Shown: positions 36,071 to 48,983 of the stretch, piece after piece
Position numbering within the stretch: the stretch's first letter is position 1
Layout: every line of letters begins with the position of its first letter
Assembly (NCBI RefSeq): GCF_000160075.2
Contig: NZ_KI535342.1
Location: 104,817 to 168,816 of the forward strand
From: Abiotrophia defectiva ATCC 49176
GTDB taxonomy: Bacteria > Bacillota > Bacilli > Lactobacillales > Aerococcaceae
DNA length: 64,000 bases
Reading direction: 5' to 3'
Position numbers and translations under genes: made by a program
The notes under the pieces: model-generated
The model's input: only the letters and a program-made list of their open reading frames with translations
The model's database searches: none
What the model was told of the DNA's origin: nothing

Positions 36071-36733
36071 TTATTTAACCCAAGTCACTAACTGATCCAG
36101 TGGCTGGCGAGTTTTTTGAGGGACTGAACCAAGGCCATAGCCGAAAGCCACCATGACAGAGACACCCCATTCACTAGGATCTAATAGGCCACGTTCAGTT
36201 AACAAATCAGTCACTGCCTGACGATTGAAACCTTCCATAGCCAGAGAATCAATTCCTCGCAAGGCTGCAACCTGCATCATCTGTGCTAGTGCAAGATAGG
36301 ATTGCTTGCTAGCCCAATCGAAAGTGGCCCGTTCAGTGCTCAATAAGTCGAAATCTTCCTTCTGGAAGGTCTCGAAGCGTTGTTGCTTAAGTTCACGGAA
36401 ATCCTCCGGCAGTCCTTGAACTTCCCGCATCATGTAATCAATATAAGGCGCATCATAGCGTAAACTTGCCTGCGTACGCGATAAAATGATGACAAAATGA
36501 CTAGCTGATGCTAAAGCTTTCTGAGCACCTAGGGCGATAGGAGCCAAGGCTTGCTTGAGTGACTCCGATTCAATGACTAAAAAGTGCCAAGGCTCAAAAC
36601 CATACGAACTAGGGGCTAATTGGCCTGCTTCTAAAATCAAATGGAAATCCTGGTCAGAAATCTTACGATTAGGGTCATAGTCACGACAAGCATAACGTCG
36701 CTTAAGTAAATCTCGAATAGCTTCTGGGGTCAT
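36071..36733 (-). CDS. nitroreductase-family NAD(P)H oxidoreductase
   Basis: A 220-residue FMN-dependent oxidoreductase of the nitroreductase fold. It has RRYACRDYDPNRKISDQDF with the Arg cluster for FMN phosphate, APSSYGFEPWHFLVIE, and the C-terminal GYG segment (VAFGYGLGSVPQKTRQPLDQ). The family reduces nitro compounds, quinones or flavins; the substrate cannot be inferred. It stands alone between terminators. Confidence 0.88.
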   Translation of the reverse strand: MTPEAIRDLLKRRYACRDYDPNRKISDQDFHLILEAGQLAPSSYGFEPWHFLVIESESLKQALAPIALGAQKALASASHFVIILSRTQASLRYDAPYIDYMMREVQGLPEDFRELKQQRFETFQKEDFDLLSTERATFDWASKQSYLALAQMMQVAALRGIDSLAMEGFNRQAVTDLLTERGLLDPSEWGVSVMVAFGYGLGSVPQKTRQPLDQLVTWVK

Positions 36734-36774
36734 AATATAGTCCTTTCTTTAGGTAGCTTACTATAGATAAGAAG

Positions 36775-36805
36775 AAAGGCCGCTTCTGGTTCAGAAGCGG
36801 CCTGT
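36775..36805 (-). terminator. rpmH terminator
   Basis: GGCCGCTTCT/AGAAGCGGCC stem followed by TTTCTTC on the minus strand. Confidence 0.9.
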
Positions 36806-36818
36806 TAAGGTCTCATAA

Positions 36819-36953
36819 TTATTGAGCCAGACGTTTGCGTCCTTTTTGGCGGCGACGTTTTAAGACGTTACGGCCGTTTTTAGTGCTCATACGTTTACGG
36901 AAACCATGCACTTTTTTACGTGTACGTTTCTTTGGTTGGTAAGTTCTCTTCAT
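36819..36953 (-). CDS. rpmH: 50S ribosomal protein L34
   Basis: The 44-residue protein reads [20 protein letters not shown] at its start and ends [12 protein letters not shown], a full L34. GGAGGTGG precedes the ATG. A strong terminator follows directly, so unlike in most bacteria rpmH is not cotranscribed with rnpA. Confidence 0.97.
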   Translation of the reverse strand: MKRTYQPKKRTRKKVHGFRKRMSTKNGRNVLKRRRQKGRKRLAQ

Positions 36954-37441
36954 GCGATCCACCTCCTGCTGCATTCTTATGTAGAGTACTAGATTAGTTT
37001 AATGAAGTTAGGGCTGAAAGTCAAGGATTTTTGTAACTTTTGCTAAACTTTCTCTGTCCTAAGTAGGCACTGAATCCGACTTACTGTGCACAAATGTGTG
37101 GATAAGTATCATACCTTGTGCATAAGTCTTAACTCTATCCACAAGGTATTTTTGATTTATCCACATTTTTAAACTTATGCACATTTTAGCGACTTATGCA
37201 CAGAAATAAGTTGATAATTGCCACAAAAGCTTATATAATAAGGTTTGTATGACTTTCACTTATGCACACCTAACTGTGATTTTCTCTCTAAATGGACTTT
37301 ATCCACACTATTCATGCACCTGTGGATAAGTTTCCGTTCATATGTGGATAGAGGGACTTATCCACAGAAACTAGAGATAGCAAGCCGATTATGCTATAAT
37401 AGAAGTGATTGATTCTGCTTATGAAAGAGGTGACCCCGTCA
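36954..37441. other. replication origin oriC, upstream DnaA-box cluster
   Basis: This 488-bp gene-free stretch holds many DnaA boxes (TTATNCACA) in both orientations: TGTGGATAA at 37097 and 37321, TGTGCATAA at 37117, TTATCCACA at 37157, 37299 and 37358, TTATGCACA at 37175, 37194 and 37260, plus near-matches at 37135 and 37343. Between them are AT-rich segments suited to unwinding. Genes are divergent on either side (rpmH left, dnaA right). Confidence 0.93.
37395..37400 (+). promoter_or_regulatory. extended -10 promoter of dnaA
   Basis: TGCTATAAT with a TG extension; no good -35. DnaA boxes adjoin it, so autoregulation is likely. Confidence 0.65.
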
Positions 37442-38806
37442 ATGGAAGAGAAAGAGCTCTTTTGGCAAGAACTCCTAGAATATATTCGCCACTATGGTGG
37501 TTTAGACGAAAAGACTTTTGAAGCTTTCGTTTCTAGTGCTGACATCATGGAATTAACAGAAAACTCCTTTAAACTGCGCGTTCCCAATAGTCTTATTCGC
37601 AACTTCTGGGAACAGGGGAAGCTTAAGAATGTCGTAGTAGATTTTTCCTTATCTACCTTTGGTCGTCAGTACCAAGCTAAATATGTAGTGTCTCCTTCTA
37701 AGCAACAGATAAACACCCAAGTAGTCCAGACGCCAGTCCATATTTCTCCCTTGGAGATGGAACCCAATGAACCGAGTTCTTATAGTCGCTCCCAATTAAA
37801 TCCTAACTATACCTTCTCTAATTTCGTCATTGGGGAGGCCAATAAAATGGCCCATGCGGCGGCCTTGACCGTCTGTGATGCGCCGGGAGAAACTTACAAC
37901 CCTTACCTGATTTATGGGGGCGTTGGGCTAGGTAAAACCCACCTCATGCAAGCTATCGGGAACGAAATTCTTAGTCGCCAACCGCATGCCAAGATTAAGT
38001 ATGCCACGACAGAGTCCTTTACTAATGACTTTATTACAGCTTTAGAGAAAAACACAATCGAAGAATTCCGCCATATGTACCGGAAGATTGATGTGCTCTT
38101 AATTGATGATATTCAGTTTTTAAGTAATAAGAACAAGACGCGCGAGGAGTTCTTCCATACCTTCAATGAACTCTATAATCACGGAAAACAGATTGTGATG
38201 ACCTGTGACCGCCTGCCAAGTTCCTTAAGTGGCTTAGAAGATCGACTGATTAGTCGCTTTGCTTGGGGCTTGCAGATTGATATTACGCCGCCAGACTTTG
38301 AAACGCGGATTGCCATCTTACGTAAGAAGGCAAGTAATGAATTCTCGGCCGATACCCTGCAATATATCGCCAGCCATGTAAATACCAATATCCGGGAACT
38401 AGAAGGTGCCTTGACGCGGGTCACAGCCTATGCGACTATCCACAACCGTGAGATTACCACTAATTTAGCGGCCGAAGCACTATCCAGTCTCCTCAATGGG
38501 ACTCCAACCACAGGCGATAAGCTATCCATTGATGAGATTGTCACCCAGGTTGGTCGCTACTATAATGTCGAAATTGATGAATTAAAGGGCAAGAAACGGA
38601 CCAAGGAAATCGTTCATCCCCGGCAAGTTGCCATGTATCTCTGTCGTGAATTAACGGATGTCTCCTTCCCAAAAATTGGCGAAGCCTTCGGCAAACGTAA
38701 TCACACCACCATTATCCATGCCTATGAGAAAATCAATGACGAATTACAACATAATGCTCGACTCAAACAGGAGCTCAGCGAGCTCAAACAAAAACTAGGT
38801 CAGTAA
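37442..38806 (+). CDS. dnaA: chromosomal replication initiator DnaA
   Basis: Binds DnaA boxes and opens oriC. Start at 37442 (MEEKELFWQELLEYIRHYGG), about 10 bases after GAAAGAGGTG; in-frame TTG and ATG codons upstream are possible but add non-family residues. The 454-residue protein has the N-terminal helicase-loading domain, a variable linker, AAA+ domain with GGVGLGKTHLMQAIG and LLIDDIQFL, and the C-terminal DNA-binding domain with KRNHTTIIHAYEKI. Confidence 0.97.
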   Translation: MEEKELFWQELLEYIRHYGGLDEKTFEAFVSSADIMELTENSFKLRVPNSLIRNFWEQGKLKNVVVDFSLSTFGRQYQAKYVVSPSKQQINTQVVQTPVHISPLEMEPNEPSSYSRSQLNPNYTFSNFVIGEANKMAHAAALTVCDAPGETYNPYLIYGGVGLGKTHLMQAIGNEILSRQPHAKIKYATTESFTNDFITALEKNTIEEFRHMYRKIDVLLIDDIQFLSNKNKTREEFFHTFNELYNHGKQIVMTCDRLPSSLSGLEDRLISRFAWGLQIDITPPDFETRIAILRKKASNEFSADTLQYIASHVNTNIRELEGALTRVTAYATIHNREITTNLAAEALSSLLNGTPTTGDKLSIDEIVTQVGRYYNVEIDELKGKKRTKEIVHPRQVAMYLCRELTDVSFPKIGEAFGKRNHTTIIHAYEKINDELQHNARLKQELSELKQKLGQ

Positions 38807-38825
38807 GCTTGTTGATAAGTCTAAA

Positions 38826-38910
38826 CACTTGTGGATAATTATGCACAGGGTTTTCCACATGTAAAAATCCCTTTATCTTCCCACTCAAGACAGTCTTCCA
38901 CAGAATCCAC
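38826..38910. other. second DnaA-box cluster between dnaA and dnaN
   Basis: TGTGGATAA (38830), TTATGCACA (38839), TTTTCCACA (38851) and a TTCCACA near 38896. A second box cluster downstream of dnaA, as in the bipartite origin of B. subtilis. Confidence 0.85.
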
Positions 38911-38980
38911 AAGCCTTATGATGAAGAAGACTATATATATTTATCTTATTATATTTATGAATAAAAGGAGTCGACCCACT

Positions 38981-40132
38981 ATGCATTTTTCGATTAACCG
39001 TGATTACTTCATTAATCAACTCAACCATGTAGCGCGGGCTATTCCAGGTAAAGCAGCTATTCCTGTCTTAACTGGGATGAAGTTAGAACTAAAATCAGAT
39101 CGTCTGATTTTAACCGGTAGTGACGCTAGCATTTCCATTGAAAGTGTCATTGAAACGAGCCAAGAGGCAGCCCAACTTCAAGTTACCACACCAGGTAGTA
39201 TTGTCTTATCAGCTCGTCTCTTCATTGATATTGTACGTAAGCTACCAACTAATCAAGTAGAAATTCAAGTCCAAGACCACTATAATGTCCAATTGACATC
39301 AGGTAAAGCAGTCTTTACCATCCAAGGGGTCGACAGCAGCCAATACCCTGTCTTACCTGAAACAGATGAAGATAAACCTGTCACCTTACCAGGTTTACTA
39401 TTTAAGAAGTTAATCAATCAGACCATCTTCTCTGCCTCTAACCAAGAAAATCGTCCAATTTTAACTGGTTTGAACCTGTCCTTCCATGACGGTTATTTGA
39501 CTGGGGTAGCAACCGATAGTCATCGCTTGAGTAAGCGTGATATCCCAATTAAGGACCTTAATCCAAGTCTCAAGGGGCTTAATATTACTATTCCTAAGAA
39601 AACGGTAATTGAGTTGACTCGTATCTTAGATGACGAGTCCAATGTGACTTTCTATGTCATGGCTCAGCAATTGGTTTTCCACTTTGATAATTTGGTTATT
39701 TACTCTCGCCTCTTAGAAGGGACTTTCCCAGATACTAGCCGCCTAATCCCAACTACCTACAATACAGAATTAACCGTTAACACCCAATCCTTCAGCCAAG
39801 CTTTGGAGCGGGCAGCTCTCCTAGTTCATGTGGCTAAGTCTAATGTGGTTCAACTTAAAATGAGTCAAGGTAGTGTGGCGCTCCTAGTACAAGGTATCTC
39901 AATTGGTCAGTCTACCGAAGAGTTAAGCTATGATAGTTTAGAAGGGGACGACCTAACGATTGCCTTCAACCCTGATTACATGCGTGATGCCGTTAAATCC
40001 TTTGGCGATACCACCATTAAATTAGGCTTTATCTCAGGTGAGCGGCCATTATTACTGCGTGAAGATAAAGTTGAAGAAGGTCACAATGACTTAATCCAAC
40101 TCTTAACGCCAATCCGTACTCACCACGCTTAA
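38981..40132 (+). CDS. dnaN: DNA polymerase III beta sliding clamp
   Basis: Ring clamp that tethers polymerase to DNA. The ATG at 38981 (MHFSINRDYFINQLNHVARA) follows AAAGGAG and yields 383 residues, the family length; the open frame extends 50 codons upstream through DnaA boxes and is not coding. All three clamp domains are present, with the C-terminal hydrophobic-pocket segment ending LLTPIRTHHA. Confidence 0.97.
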   Translation: MHFSINRDYFINQLNHVARAIPGKAAIPVLTGMKLELKSDRLILTGSDASISIESVIETSQEAAQLQVTTPGSIVLSARLFIDIVRKLPTNQVEIQVQDHYNVQLTSGKAVFTIQGVDSSQYPVLPETDEDKPVTLPGLLFKKLINQTIFSASNQENRPILTGLNLSFHDGYLTGVATDSHRLSKRDIPIKDLNPSLKGLNITIPKKTVIELTRILDDESNVTFYVMAQQLVFHFDNLVIYSRLLEGTFPDTSRLIPTTYNTELTVNTQSFSQALERAALLVHVAKSNVVQLKMSQGSVALLVQGISIGQSTEELSYDSLEGDDLTIAFNPDYMRDAVKSFGDTTIKLGFISGERPLLLREDKVEEGHNDLIQLLTPIRTHHA

Positions 40133-40141
40133 AATCTAAAA

Positions 40142-40172
40142 CTAAAAAAAAGCGCCTTTTTAGGCGTTTTTT
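40142..40172 (+). terminator. dnaA-dnaN terminator
   Basis: AAAAAGCGCC/GGCGTTTTTTT-type stem with a short loop and T tract. Confidence 0.88.
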
Positions 40173-40208
40173 TATTTAGCTAACTATGGGGCTTATTTGC
40201 CAGAAAAA

Positions 40209-40237
40209 TTGCTTAAATCGACAAAAAAGAGTATAAT
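40209..40237 (+). promoter_or_regulatory. yaaA-recF-gyrBA promoter
   Basis: TTGCTT and TATAAT are 17 bp apart. Confidence 0.8.
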
Positions 40238-40280
40238 TAGAGGGTAAAGGTCTAAAATCAAGATAGGTTAAGGTGATAAA

Positions 40281-40500
40281 ATGGCAAGACAAGAAATAAG
40301 CATTGAGTCAGATTTCATTACCCTAGGACAGGTATTGAAAAATGAAGGCATCATTGCAACAGGTGGCCAGGCTAAATGGTTTCTGTCAGAAGAAAAGGTC
40401 TTGGTGAATCAGGAGCAAGAAACACGCCGAGGGCGCAAGCTCTATCCAGGGGATCAGGTCACCATTCCGGCTTTGGATTTCGATGCCTTGATGGTTGCAG

Positions 40501-40511
<11 letters not shown>
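40281..40511 (+). CDS. yaaA: S4-domain RNA-binding protein YaaA
   Basis: A 76-residue S4-type RNA-binding protein found before recF in most Firmicutes (RlbA/YaaA), likely acting in ribosome assembly. The S4 core (ITLGQVLKNEGIIATGGQAKWFLS then VLVNQEQETRRGRKLYPGD) covers the whole protein. Its end overlaps recF by 11 bp. Confidence 0.92.
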
Positions 40512-43543
<3,032 letters not shown>

Positions 43544-43575
43544 CAGGCTGCGACAAGGAGAAAGGAACTAATAGT

Positions 43576-46092
43576 ATGAGTGAAAGCTTTGATCATACAC
43601 CGCATAATTATGAGGTAGTCAATCTCTCTAACGAGATGCGGACTTCCTTCCTAGATTATGCTATGAGCGTCATCGTTTCTCGGGCCTTGCCTGACGTACG
43701 TGACGGACTTAAGCCGGTTCACCGCCGTATTCTCTACGGGATGAATGAAATGGGAGTTACTCCGGATAAACCTTATAAGAAATCTGCTCGTATCGTCGGG
43801 GACGTTATGGGTAAATATCACCCACACGGGGACTCGGCGATTTATGAAGCCATGGTCCGGATGGCTCAACCTTTTAGTTATCGGGAACTGCTAGTTGATG
43901 GGCATGGTAACTTTGGTTCTGTTGATGGCGACGGGGCAGCGGCGATGCGGTATACTGAAGCGCGTATGTCTAAGATTGCCATGGAAATGCTCAAGGATAT
44001 CAATAAGGATACCGTTGATTTCAAGGACAATTATTCTCAAGAAGAAAAAGAACCTGTAACTCTTCCCTCGCGTTTCCCTAACGTCTTAGTTAACGGGGCC
44101 GCCGGGATTGCGGTCGGGATGGCAACCAATATTCCGCCTCATAACTTAGGCGAAACCATTGATGCCCTCAGTCTCTTGATGAAAAATCCAGATGTGTCCG
44201 TTAATGAGCTGATGGAAGCTTTACCTGGACCTGACTTCCCAACAGGTGGGATTGTCATGGGAAAATCAGGGATCCGCAAGGCCTATCAAACGGGTAAAGG
44301 CAAGATTATTGTTCGAAGCCGCGTCGAAATCGAGCAAATGGCCCATGACAAGGAACGAATTGTTGTGACCGAGATTCCCTATGGGGTCAACAAGGCTAAG
44401 TTAGTAGAGCGGATTGCCGAATTAGCTCGGGAGAAGAAAATTGAAGGGATTACCTATGTGGCCGATGAATCTGGTCGTGAAGGTATGCGGATTGTCGTAG
44501 AAGTACGACGCGACACCAGTGCCAATGTCGTGCTTAACAATCTCTATAAATATACCGCCCTTCAAGTTACATTTGGCTTCAATATGCTAGCCATCGACAA
44601 GGGCGTTCCAAAGATTATGAGTCTCAAGGAAATCTTGACCAAGTATTTGGAATACCAAATCGAAGTTATTCGTCGTCGGACTGAGTTTGAAAAACGCAAA
44701 GCCGAAGATCGTGCTCACATCTTAGAAGGTTTGCGTAAGGCGTTAGACTTTATTGATGAGATTATTGCCATTATTCGTGGCTCTCACGATACAGAAGTAG
44801 CCAAGGCTCAGTTAATTGAACGTTTTGAATTCTCGCCAATTCAGGCCCAAGCAATCCTAGACATGCGTCTGGCTCGCTTGACTGGTTTGGAACGTGAGAA
44901 GATTGAAGCAGAATATAACGATTTGATGGAATTAATTCGTCGCTTAACTGAAATTTTGAGTTCAGAAGCCAACATTATGGCTATTATTGAAGACGAATTG
45001 GCAGATATCAAGAATCGCTTCCCAGGTGAGCGCCGGACGGAATTACGTGTTGGCGAATTGACCAGCATCGAAGATGAAGACTTGATCGAGGAAGAAGATG
45101 TCTTGATTGCCTTGACCTCTAATGGTTACATCAAACGTATGACCCAGGATGAATTCCAAGTCCAAAACCGTGGTGGCCGTGGGGTCAAAGGCATGGGGAT
45201 GAGTGATAACGACAATATCCAAACCCTCGTTTCCTGCTCGACTCACGATAGCCTACTTTTCTTCACTAATAAAGGTAAGGTCTATCAAAGTAAAGGTTAT
45301 GATATTCCTGAATATGGTCGGACTGCCAAGGGGATTCCAGTGGTCAACCTCCTCAATATCGAGAAGGAAGAATACGTTAAGGAAATCATTGTCCTTCATC
45401 CAAGTGATGAAGATCAATACCTCTTCTTCGTCACTAAGAATGGGATTGTGAAGCGTTCTGATGTCAGCGCCTATGCTAACATCCGGAATAATGGTTTGAT
45501 TGCCCTTAACATGCGCGAAGACGATGAATTAATCAACGTCCTAGTCACAAATGGTCAGCAAAACATTATTATCGGTAGTCACAATGGTTATGCTATGACT
45601 TTCGCGGAAACAGATGCCCGTATTATGGGCCGGACAGCGACTGGTGTACGTGGGATGAAACTGCGTGAGGGTGACTATGTTGTTGGGGCTGCCGTCTTAA
45701 ATCCTGAATCCAATGTTTTAGTTGTAACCGAGCGTGGTTATGGGAAACAAACCCCAGCTAGCGAGTATGCTGTTAAGAACCGAGGCGGTAAAGGGATTAA
45801 GACCTCTAATATTTCTGCAAAATCCGGTCAGCTTGCTGGTATTGTATCGACTGAAGGTGATGAAGACCTCATGGTGATGACAGATCAAGGGGTTGTGATC
45901 CGCTTCAATATTGCTAGCATCTCTGTCACTTCACGCGCTACCCTTGGGGTTAAAATGATTCGTCTAGATGATGGCGCTAAGGTAAGTTCTATTACCAAGA
46001 TTATGAAGACAGGTGAAGAAACTCAAGAGCTAGCTGAAACAGAAGTAGATACTGAAGAAGCCAAGGATGACTCGGATTCTGAAGAAGAATAA
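43576..46092 (+). CDS. gyrA: DNA gyrase subunit A
   Basis: DNA-cleaving subunit of gyrase, 838 residues. The winged-helix region has the catalytic Tyr in [10 protein letters not shown]. The quinolone-resistance region reads [19 protein letters not shown], with the Ser and Glu usually found in sensitive strains. The C-terminal beta-pinwheel with the GyrA box ([10 protein letters not shown]) and an acidic tail follow. It lies 32 bp after gyrB. Confidence 0.97.
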   Translation: MSESFDHTPHNYEVVNLSNEMRTSFLDYAMSVIVSRALPDVRDGLKPVHRRILYGMNEMGVTPDKPYKKSARIVGDVMGKYHPHGDSAIYEAMVRMAQPFSYRELLVDGHGNFGSVDGDGAAAMRYTEARMSKIAMEMLKDINKDTVDFKDNYSQEEKEPVTLPSRFPNVLVNGAAGIAVGMATNIPPHNLGETIDALSLLMKNPDVSVNELMEALPGPDFPTGGIVMGKSGIRKAYQTGKGKIIVRSRVEIEQMAHDKERIVVTEIPYGVNKAKLVERIAELAREKKIEGITYVADESGREGMRIVVEVRRDTSANVVLNNLYKYTALQVTFGFNMLAIDKGVPKIMSLKEILTKYLEYQIEVIRRRTEFEKRKAEDRAHILEGLRKALDFIDEIIAIIRGSHDTEVAKAQLIERFEFSPIQAQAILDMRLARLTGLEREKIEAEYNDLMELIRRLTEILSSEANIMAIIEDELADIKNRFPGERRTELRVGELTSIEDEDLIEEEDVLIALTSNGYIKRMTQDEFQVQNRGGRGVKGMGMSDNDNIQTLVSCSTHDSLLFFTNKGKVYQSKGYDIPEYGRTAKGIPVVNLLNIEKEEYVKEIIVLHPSDEDQYLFFVTKNGIVKRSDVSAYANIRNNGLIALNMREDDELINVLVTNGQQNIIIGSHNGYAMTFAETDARIMGRTATGVRGMKLREGDYVVGAAVLNPESNVLVVTERGYGKQTPASEYAVKNRGGKGIKTSNISAKSGQLAGIVSTEGDEDLMVMTDQGVVIRFNIASISVTSRATLGVKMIRLDDGAKVSSITKIMKTGEETQELAETEVDTEEAKDDSDSEEE

Positions 46093-46106
46093 GAAGTTCA
46101 ATCAAG

Positions 46107-46142
46107 AAGTTGGATCCCTTTATTGGGAGCCAACTTTTTTTG
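46107..46142 (+). terminator. gyrBA terminator
   Basis: AAGTTGGATCCC/GGGAGCCAACTT stem followed by TTTTTTTG. Confidence 0.9.
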
Positions 46143-46157
46143 TTGTCTTAGCATGAT

Positions 46158-46186
46158 TTGACATGATAGTTAAGAAAGGATAAGAT
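46158..46186 (+). promoter_or_regulatory. promoter of the LytTR/ABC operon
   Basis: TTGACA and TAAGAT are separated by 17 bp, 40 bases upstream of the first gene. Confidence 0.8.
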
Positions 46187-46226
46187 TAAGACTTAGAGAA
46201 AGGTTTTGAGAGAGGAGGATTATCCC

Positions 46227-46952
46227 ATGAAAACTTGGCAACAAGTCTGGACTCTGGTCGGTACAAAATTTAAGCAGAGTTTTACGTCTGTCAAAATAGC
46301 ACCTATGATATATATAACGATTTTATATCCAGTAATAATGAATTTCATTCTTCCAAACGATGTGAGTCCGATAGAACGACAAGCCTTTTTGATGATTATG
46401 TTTTTTTCCTTTTTAGGTAGCGTGTCTCCCATTACGCTTACTATGTTGAATTTAACTGAGGATAAGGAGCATAAAACTTTACGTATTTTATTAGATAGTC
46501 ATGTTAGGCCTTGGGTTTATTTACTGTCCCTAGTAATTATGACACAGATTACTATGTGGGTGACAGTAATGATAAGCCTTCCTTTATTGAACCTAGATTA
46601 TCAGTATTTAGGCTCTATTTTTGGGATGATTTTCCATTTTAGTATGTGCTTTCTAATTTCTAGTATCTTGGGATTGATTTTTGGTTTAATATTTGATCGG
46701 TCTGCAACAGCAAATGCTGCTAGTATGGTTCCCATGTTAGCCATAGCCTTTATTCCTTTATTTAGTAGAATGAATGACCATTTAGCAGGATTGATGCCTT
46801 ATTTTTATACTGGACGTGCCAATGCCTGGTTACTTCATTTAGATTATGGCGGTTTGGGGATGGATCTGTTGGTTGATGGCGTGTGGCTACTAGCTAGTCT
46901 GATTGTTTTGACTATTTGTTATCGACAAAAACGGAATCGACTCTATCTATAA
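46227..46952 (+). CDS. ABC-2 type permease, lead gene of LytTR/ABC operon
   Basis: A 241-residue membrane protein with about six predicted helices, similar in layout to ABC-2 permeases (MIYITILYPVIMNFILPNDVS, MLNLTEDKEHKTLRILLDSHV) and to the permease at 48980-49711, with which it shares PVIMNFILP and the EDKEHKTLR/EEKEKKTLR loop. The ATG at 46227 follows AGAGGAGG. No ATPase gene of its own follows; the next gene is a degenerate ATPase-LytTR fusion, so it may use the ATPase at 48129 or form a sensor with its neighbour. Confidence 0.8.
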   Translation: MKTWQQVWTLVGTKFKQSFTSVKIAPMIYITILYPVIMNFILPNDVSPIERQAFLMIMFFSFLGSVSPITLTMLNLTEDKEHKTLRILLDSHVRPWVYLLSLVIMTQITMWVTVMISLPLLNLDYQYLGSIFGMIFHFSMCFLISSILGLIFGLIFDRSATANAASMVPMLAIAFIPLFSRMNDHLAGLMPYFYTGRANAWLLHLDYGGLGMDLLVDGVWLLASLIVLTICYRQKRNRLYL

Positions 46953-46967
46953 AAGGAGGATGAGCCC

Positions 46968-47969
46968 ATGAAGTTATGTGAATGGCAAGATGTGATGAAG
47001 CAGTCGCAGAATGGCATGTTACTCAAGGATTTGAATTTTAGTATTGAAGCAAGGCAGCATCTAGGAATCAAATTTACGCAAGATGAACGGCAAATCTTCT
47101 ATGAGCTTTTGGTGGAGCGTGAGCGACCAACTAGCGGTCAAATCAACCGCAGTTTTAGGTCGATGGCAAGCTGTCGCTTAGATGACGGACTCTATGAAGG
47201 TCAGACAGTTAAAGTAGCTGTCACTCTTTTTAGTCGTTTGACTGGCTATGCTGGTAGCTTATCTGAGCTCTATGAAGCTTTTGCCTTATCGGATTTAATA
47301 AACTACCGCATTAAGGATTTGACGATTGATCAGCGCTATCGTTTGCAACTGCTACGTGCTACTCTTAAGCAACCGGATTTGCTCTACCTAGAAAGTCCAA
47401 TTTCGCTACTAAGTCATGACGGTGTAGGTCTCTATCTTAGGGCTTTGGATTATCTCAAGTCTCTCCCCCTAACCCTATTGATTACAGCTACCTCGCTAGA
47501 AGAATTAGTCCTCCTTAATATTAAGACCTATCGTTACCAGGTTCAAGATGGATTAGAATTGGTAGATGTCTCAGAGGAAGAATCGGATTCAGAAGGTAAG
47601 GAAGCAGAGGAATTAACGGCGACTGAACTCAACCGCGTCTTTAAGGTTGCCTGCAAACTCAGTGATAAAACTGTTTACTTTAATCCAAATGAAATAGACT
47701 ATATTGAAAGCATTAATAGCGTATCAACCGTTCAAGTTAATGGCGATTCTTATCCGACTGCCATGACCTTGTCTGACTTAGAAGATAAGTTGAAGCATTT
47801 CGGATTCTTCAGATGTCATCGATCTTACCTGGTTAATCTTCAGCGAATTAACGAATTGGTGTCCTATTCTAAGAATTCTTACACCCTGATTCTCAAAAAA
47901 CCCAAAGAAACGCTCTTACCTCTATCACGCAGTCGATTGGACTCTTTGCGACAATTGATTGAATTATAG
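46968..47969 (+). CDS. degenerate ABC ATPase fused to LytTR DNA-binding domain
   Basis: A 333-residue fusion. Residues 1-200 align with an ABC ATPase by layout: MLLKDLNFSIEARQHLGIKF stands where Walker A should be but there is no GxxGxGKS/T; LTIDQRYRLQLLRATLKQPD replaces the LSGGQ signature; DLLYLES resembles Walker B. An acidic linker (202-216) leads to a LytTR domain (222-331) with YIESINSVSTVQV and FFRCHRSYLVNLQRI. ABC-LytTR fusions are known in Firmicutes; here the ATPase has lost ATP-binding residues and may act as a docking or sensor part. It sits between ABC permeases and their ATPase, probably as the local regulator. Confidence 0.85.
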   Translation: MKLCEWQDVMKQSQNGMLLKDLNFSIEARQHLGIKFTQDERQIFYELLVERERPTSGQINRSFRSMASCRLDDGLYEGQTVKVAVTLFSRLTGYAGSLSELYEAFALSDLINYRIKDLTIDQRYRLQLLRATLKQPDLLYLESPISLLSHDGVGLYLRALDYLKSLPLTLLITATSLEELVLLNIKTYRYQVQDGLELVDVSEEESDSEGKEAEELTATELNRVFKVACKLSDKTVYFNPNEIDYIESINSVSTVQVNGDSYPTAMTLSDLEDKLKHFGFFRCHRSYLVNLQRINELVSYSKNSYTLILKKPKETLLPLSRSRLDSLRQLIEL

Positions 47970-48023
47970 CCATTTCTGAGGTACCATTCATCCCATTTTT
48001 TCCACACTTGGGCCGAGTGGGCC

Positions 48024-48096
48024 TCTTTTTGACTTTTTGGCCGTACGTTTGGGCGATTTTTTACGTCAAAAGTCAAAAGTCGGTGTAGACTATAGT
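48024..48096 (+). promoter_or_regulatory. operator-rich promoter before the second ABC transporter
   Basis: The region contains CTTTTTGACTTTTTGG (48025-48040), the tandem GTCAAAAGTCAAAAGTC (48065-48081) in the opposite sense, and TACGTTTGG (48044) and TACGTCAAA (48062) direct repeats 18 bp apart, like LytTR boxes of bacteriocin regulators but with shorter spacing. TATAGT (48091-48096) serves as -10; no -35 consensus is seen, as expected for an activated promoter. Confidence 0.6.
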
Positions 48097-48128
48097 CATC
48101 AAAGCAAATACCAGAAGGAGGCAGTCAC

Positions 48129-48983
48129 ATGTCACACACATCTGTTATCGAGGTGCACGACCTCGTCAAACAATTTAAAAACCAAACCGCGCTCAATCAT
48201 TTAGATTTTTCAGTTGAATCTGGAGAAATTTTTGGATTTTTAGGACCATCAGGTGCAGGTAAAACAACCACCATTAAAATCTTAACTGGTCAACTACTAG
48301 CTAGTTCAGGTGAAACTAAATTATTAGGAATAGCAACGGATGCTCTGACCCAAGATATCTATCAGGAAGTCGGAATCGTTACGGATAACTCAGGTCTCTA
48401 CGAAAATGTTTCTGTCTATCATAATATGAAGTTTTTCGCCGATCTACTTAAGGTTGATAAGAAGCGGATTGACTTCTTACTTGAACGCGTTGGATTGGCT
48501 CAAGATAAGAAGAAACTTGCCCGCCGTTTATCGAAAGGGATGCGTCAGCGTCTAGTATTGGCCCGTGCCCTTCTCCATTCGCCTAAGGTGCTCTTCCTAG
48601 ATGAACCAACTTCCGGTTTGGATCCAGCAACTGCTCAAGCCATTCATAAGTTGTTGAAGGAAGTACAGGCTGAAGGAACCACCATCTTCCTAACAACACA
48701 TAATATGGAAGAAGCGACTAAACTCTGTGATCGAGTGGCTCTCCTCAATGACGGGAAGATTGTCTCACTTGATACACCAAGAAATACTTGCTTAAACTTT
48801 AAGCGAGAACGCAAGTTAGAAGTTGGCTTAAAAGATAAAAGCCAGGTAATCATTAATCAAGACCCAGCAGGGATTGCCCAACTGAATGAATGGTTAAGCC
48901 AAGACCTAGTCGAAACCATCCATTCCAATGAACCAACGTTAGAAGAAGTATTTATTGCTAAGACAGGGAGAGAATTACTATGA
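48129..48983 (+). CDS. ABC transporter ATP-binding protein
   Basis: A 284-residue intact ATPase: Walker A GPSGAGKTTTIKIL, the Q-loop, signature LSKGMRQRLVLARALL and Walker B VLFLDEPTSGLD, with a C-terminal extension typical of ABC-2 exporters of drugs or lantibiotics. The ATG follows GAAGGAGG. It overlaps the next permease by 4 bp, forming an ATPase/permease pair probably controlled by the LytTR protein upstream. Substrate unknown. Confidence 0.9.
   Translation: MSHTSVIEVHDLVKQFKNQTALNHLDFSVESGEIFGFLGPSGAGKTTTIKILTGQLLASSGETKLLGIATDALTQDIYQEVGIVTDNSGLYENVSVYHNMKFFADLLKVDKKRIDFLLERVGLAQDKKKLARRLSKGMRQRLVLARALLHSPKVLFLDEPTSGLDPATAQAIHKLLKEVQAEGTTIFLTTHNMEEATKLCDRVALLNDGKIVSLDTPRNTCLNFKRERKLEVGLKDKSQVIINQDPAGIAQLNEWLSQDLVETIHSNEPTLEEVFIAKTGRELL

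Noticed and set aside
38831..38980. 50-codon N-terminal extension of dnaN
   Set aside because: It runs through DnaA boxes and lacks family similarity; the ATG at 38981 has a good ribosome binding site.
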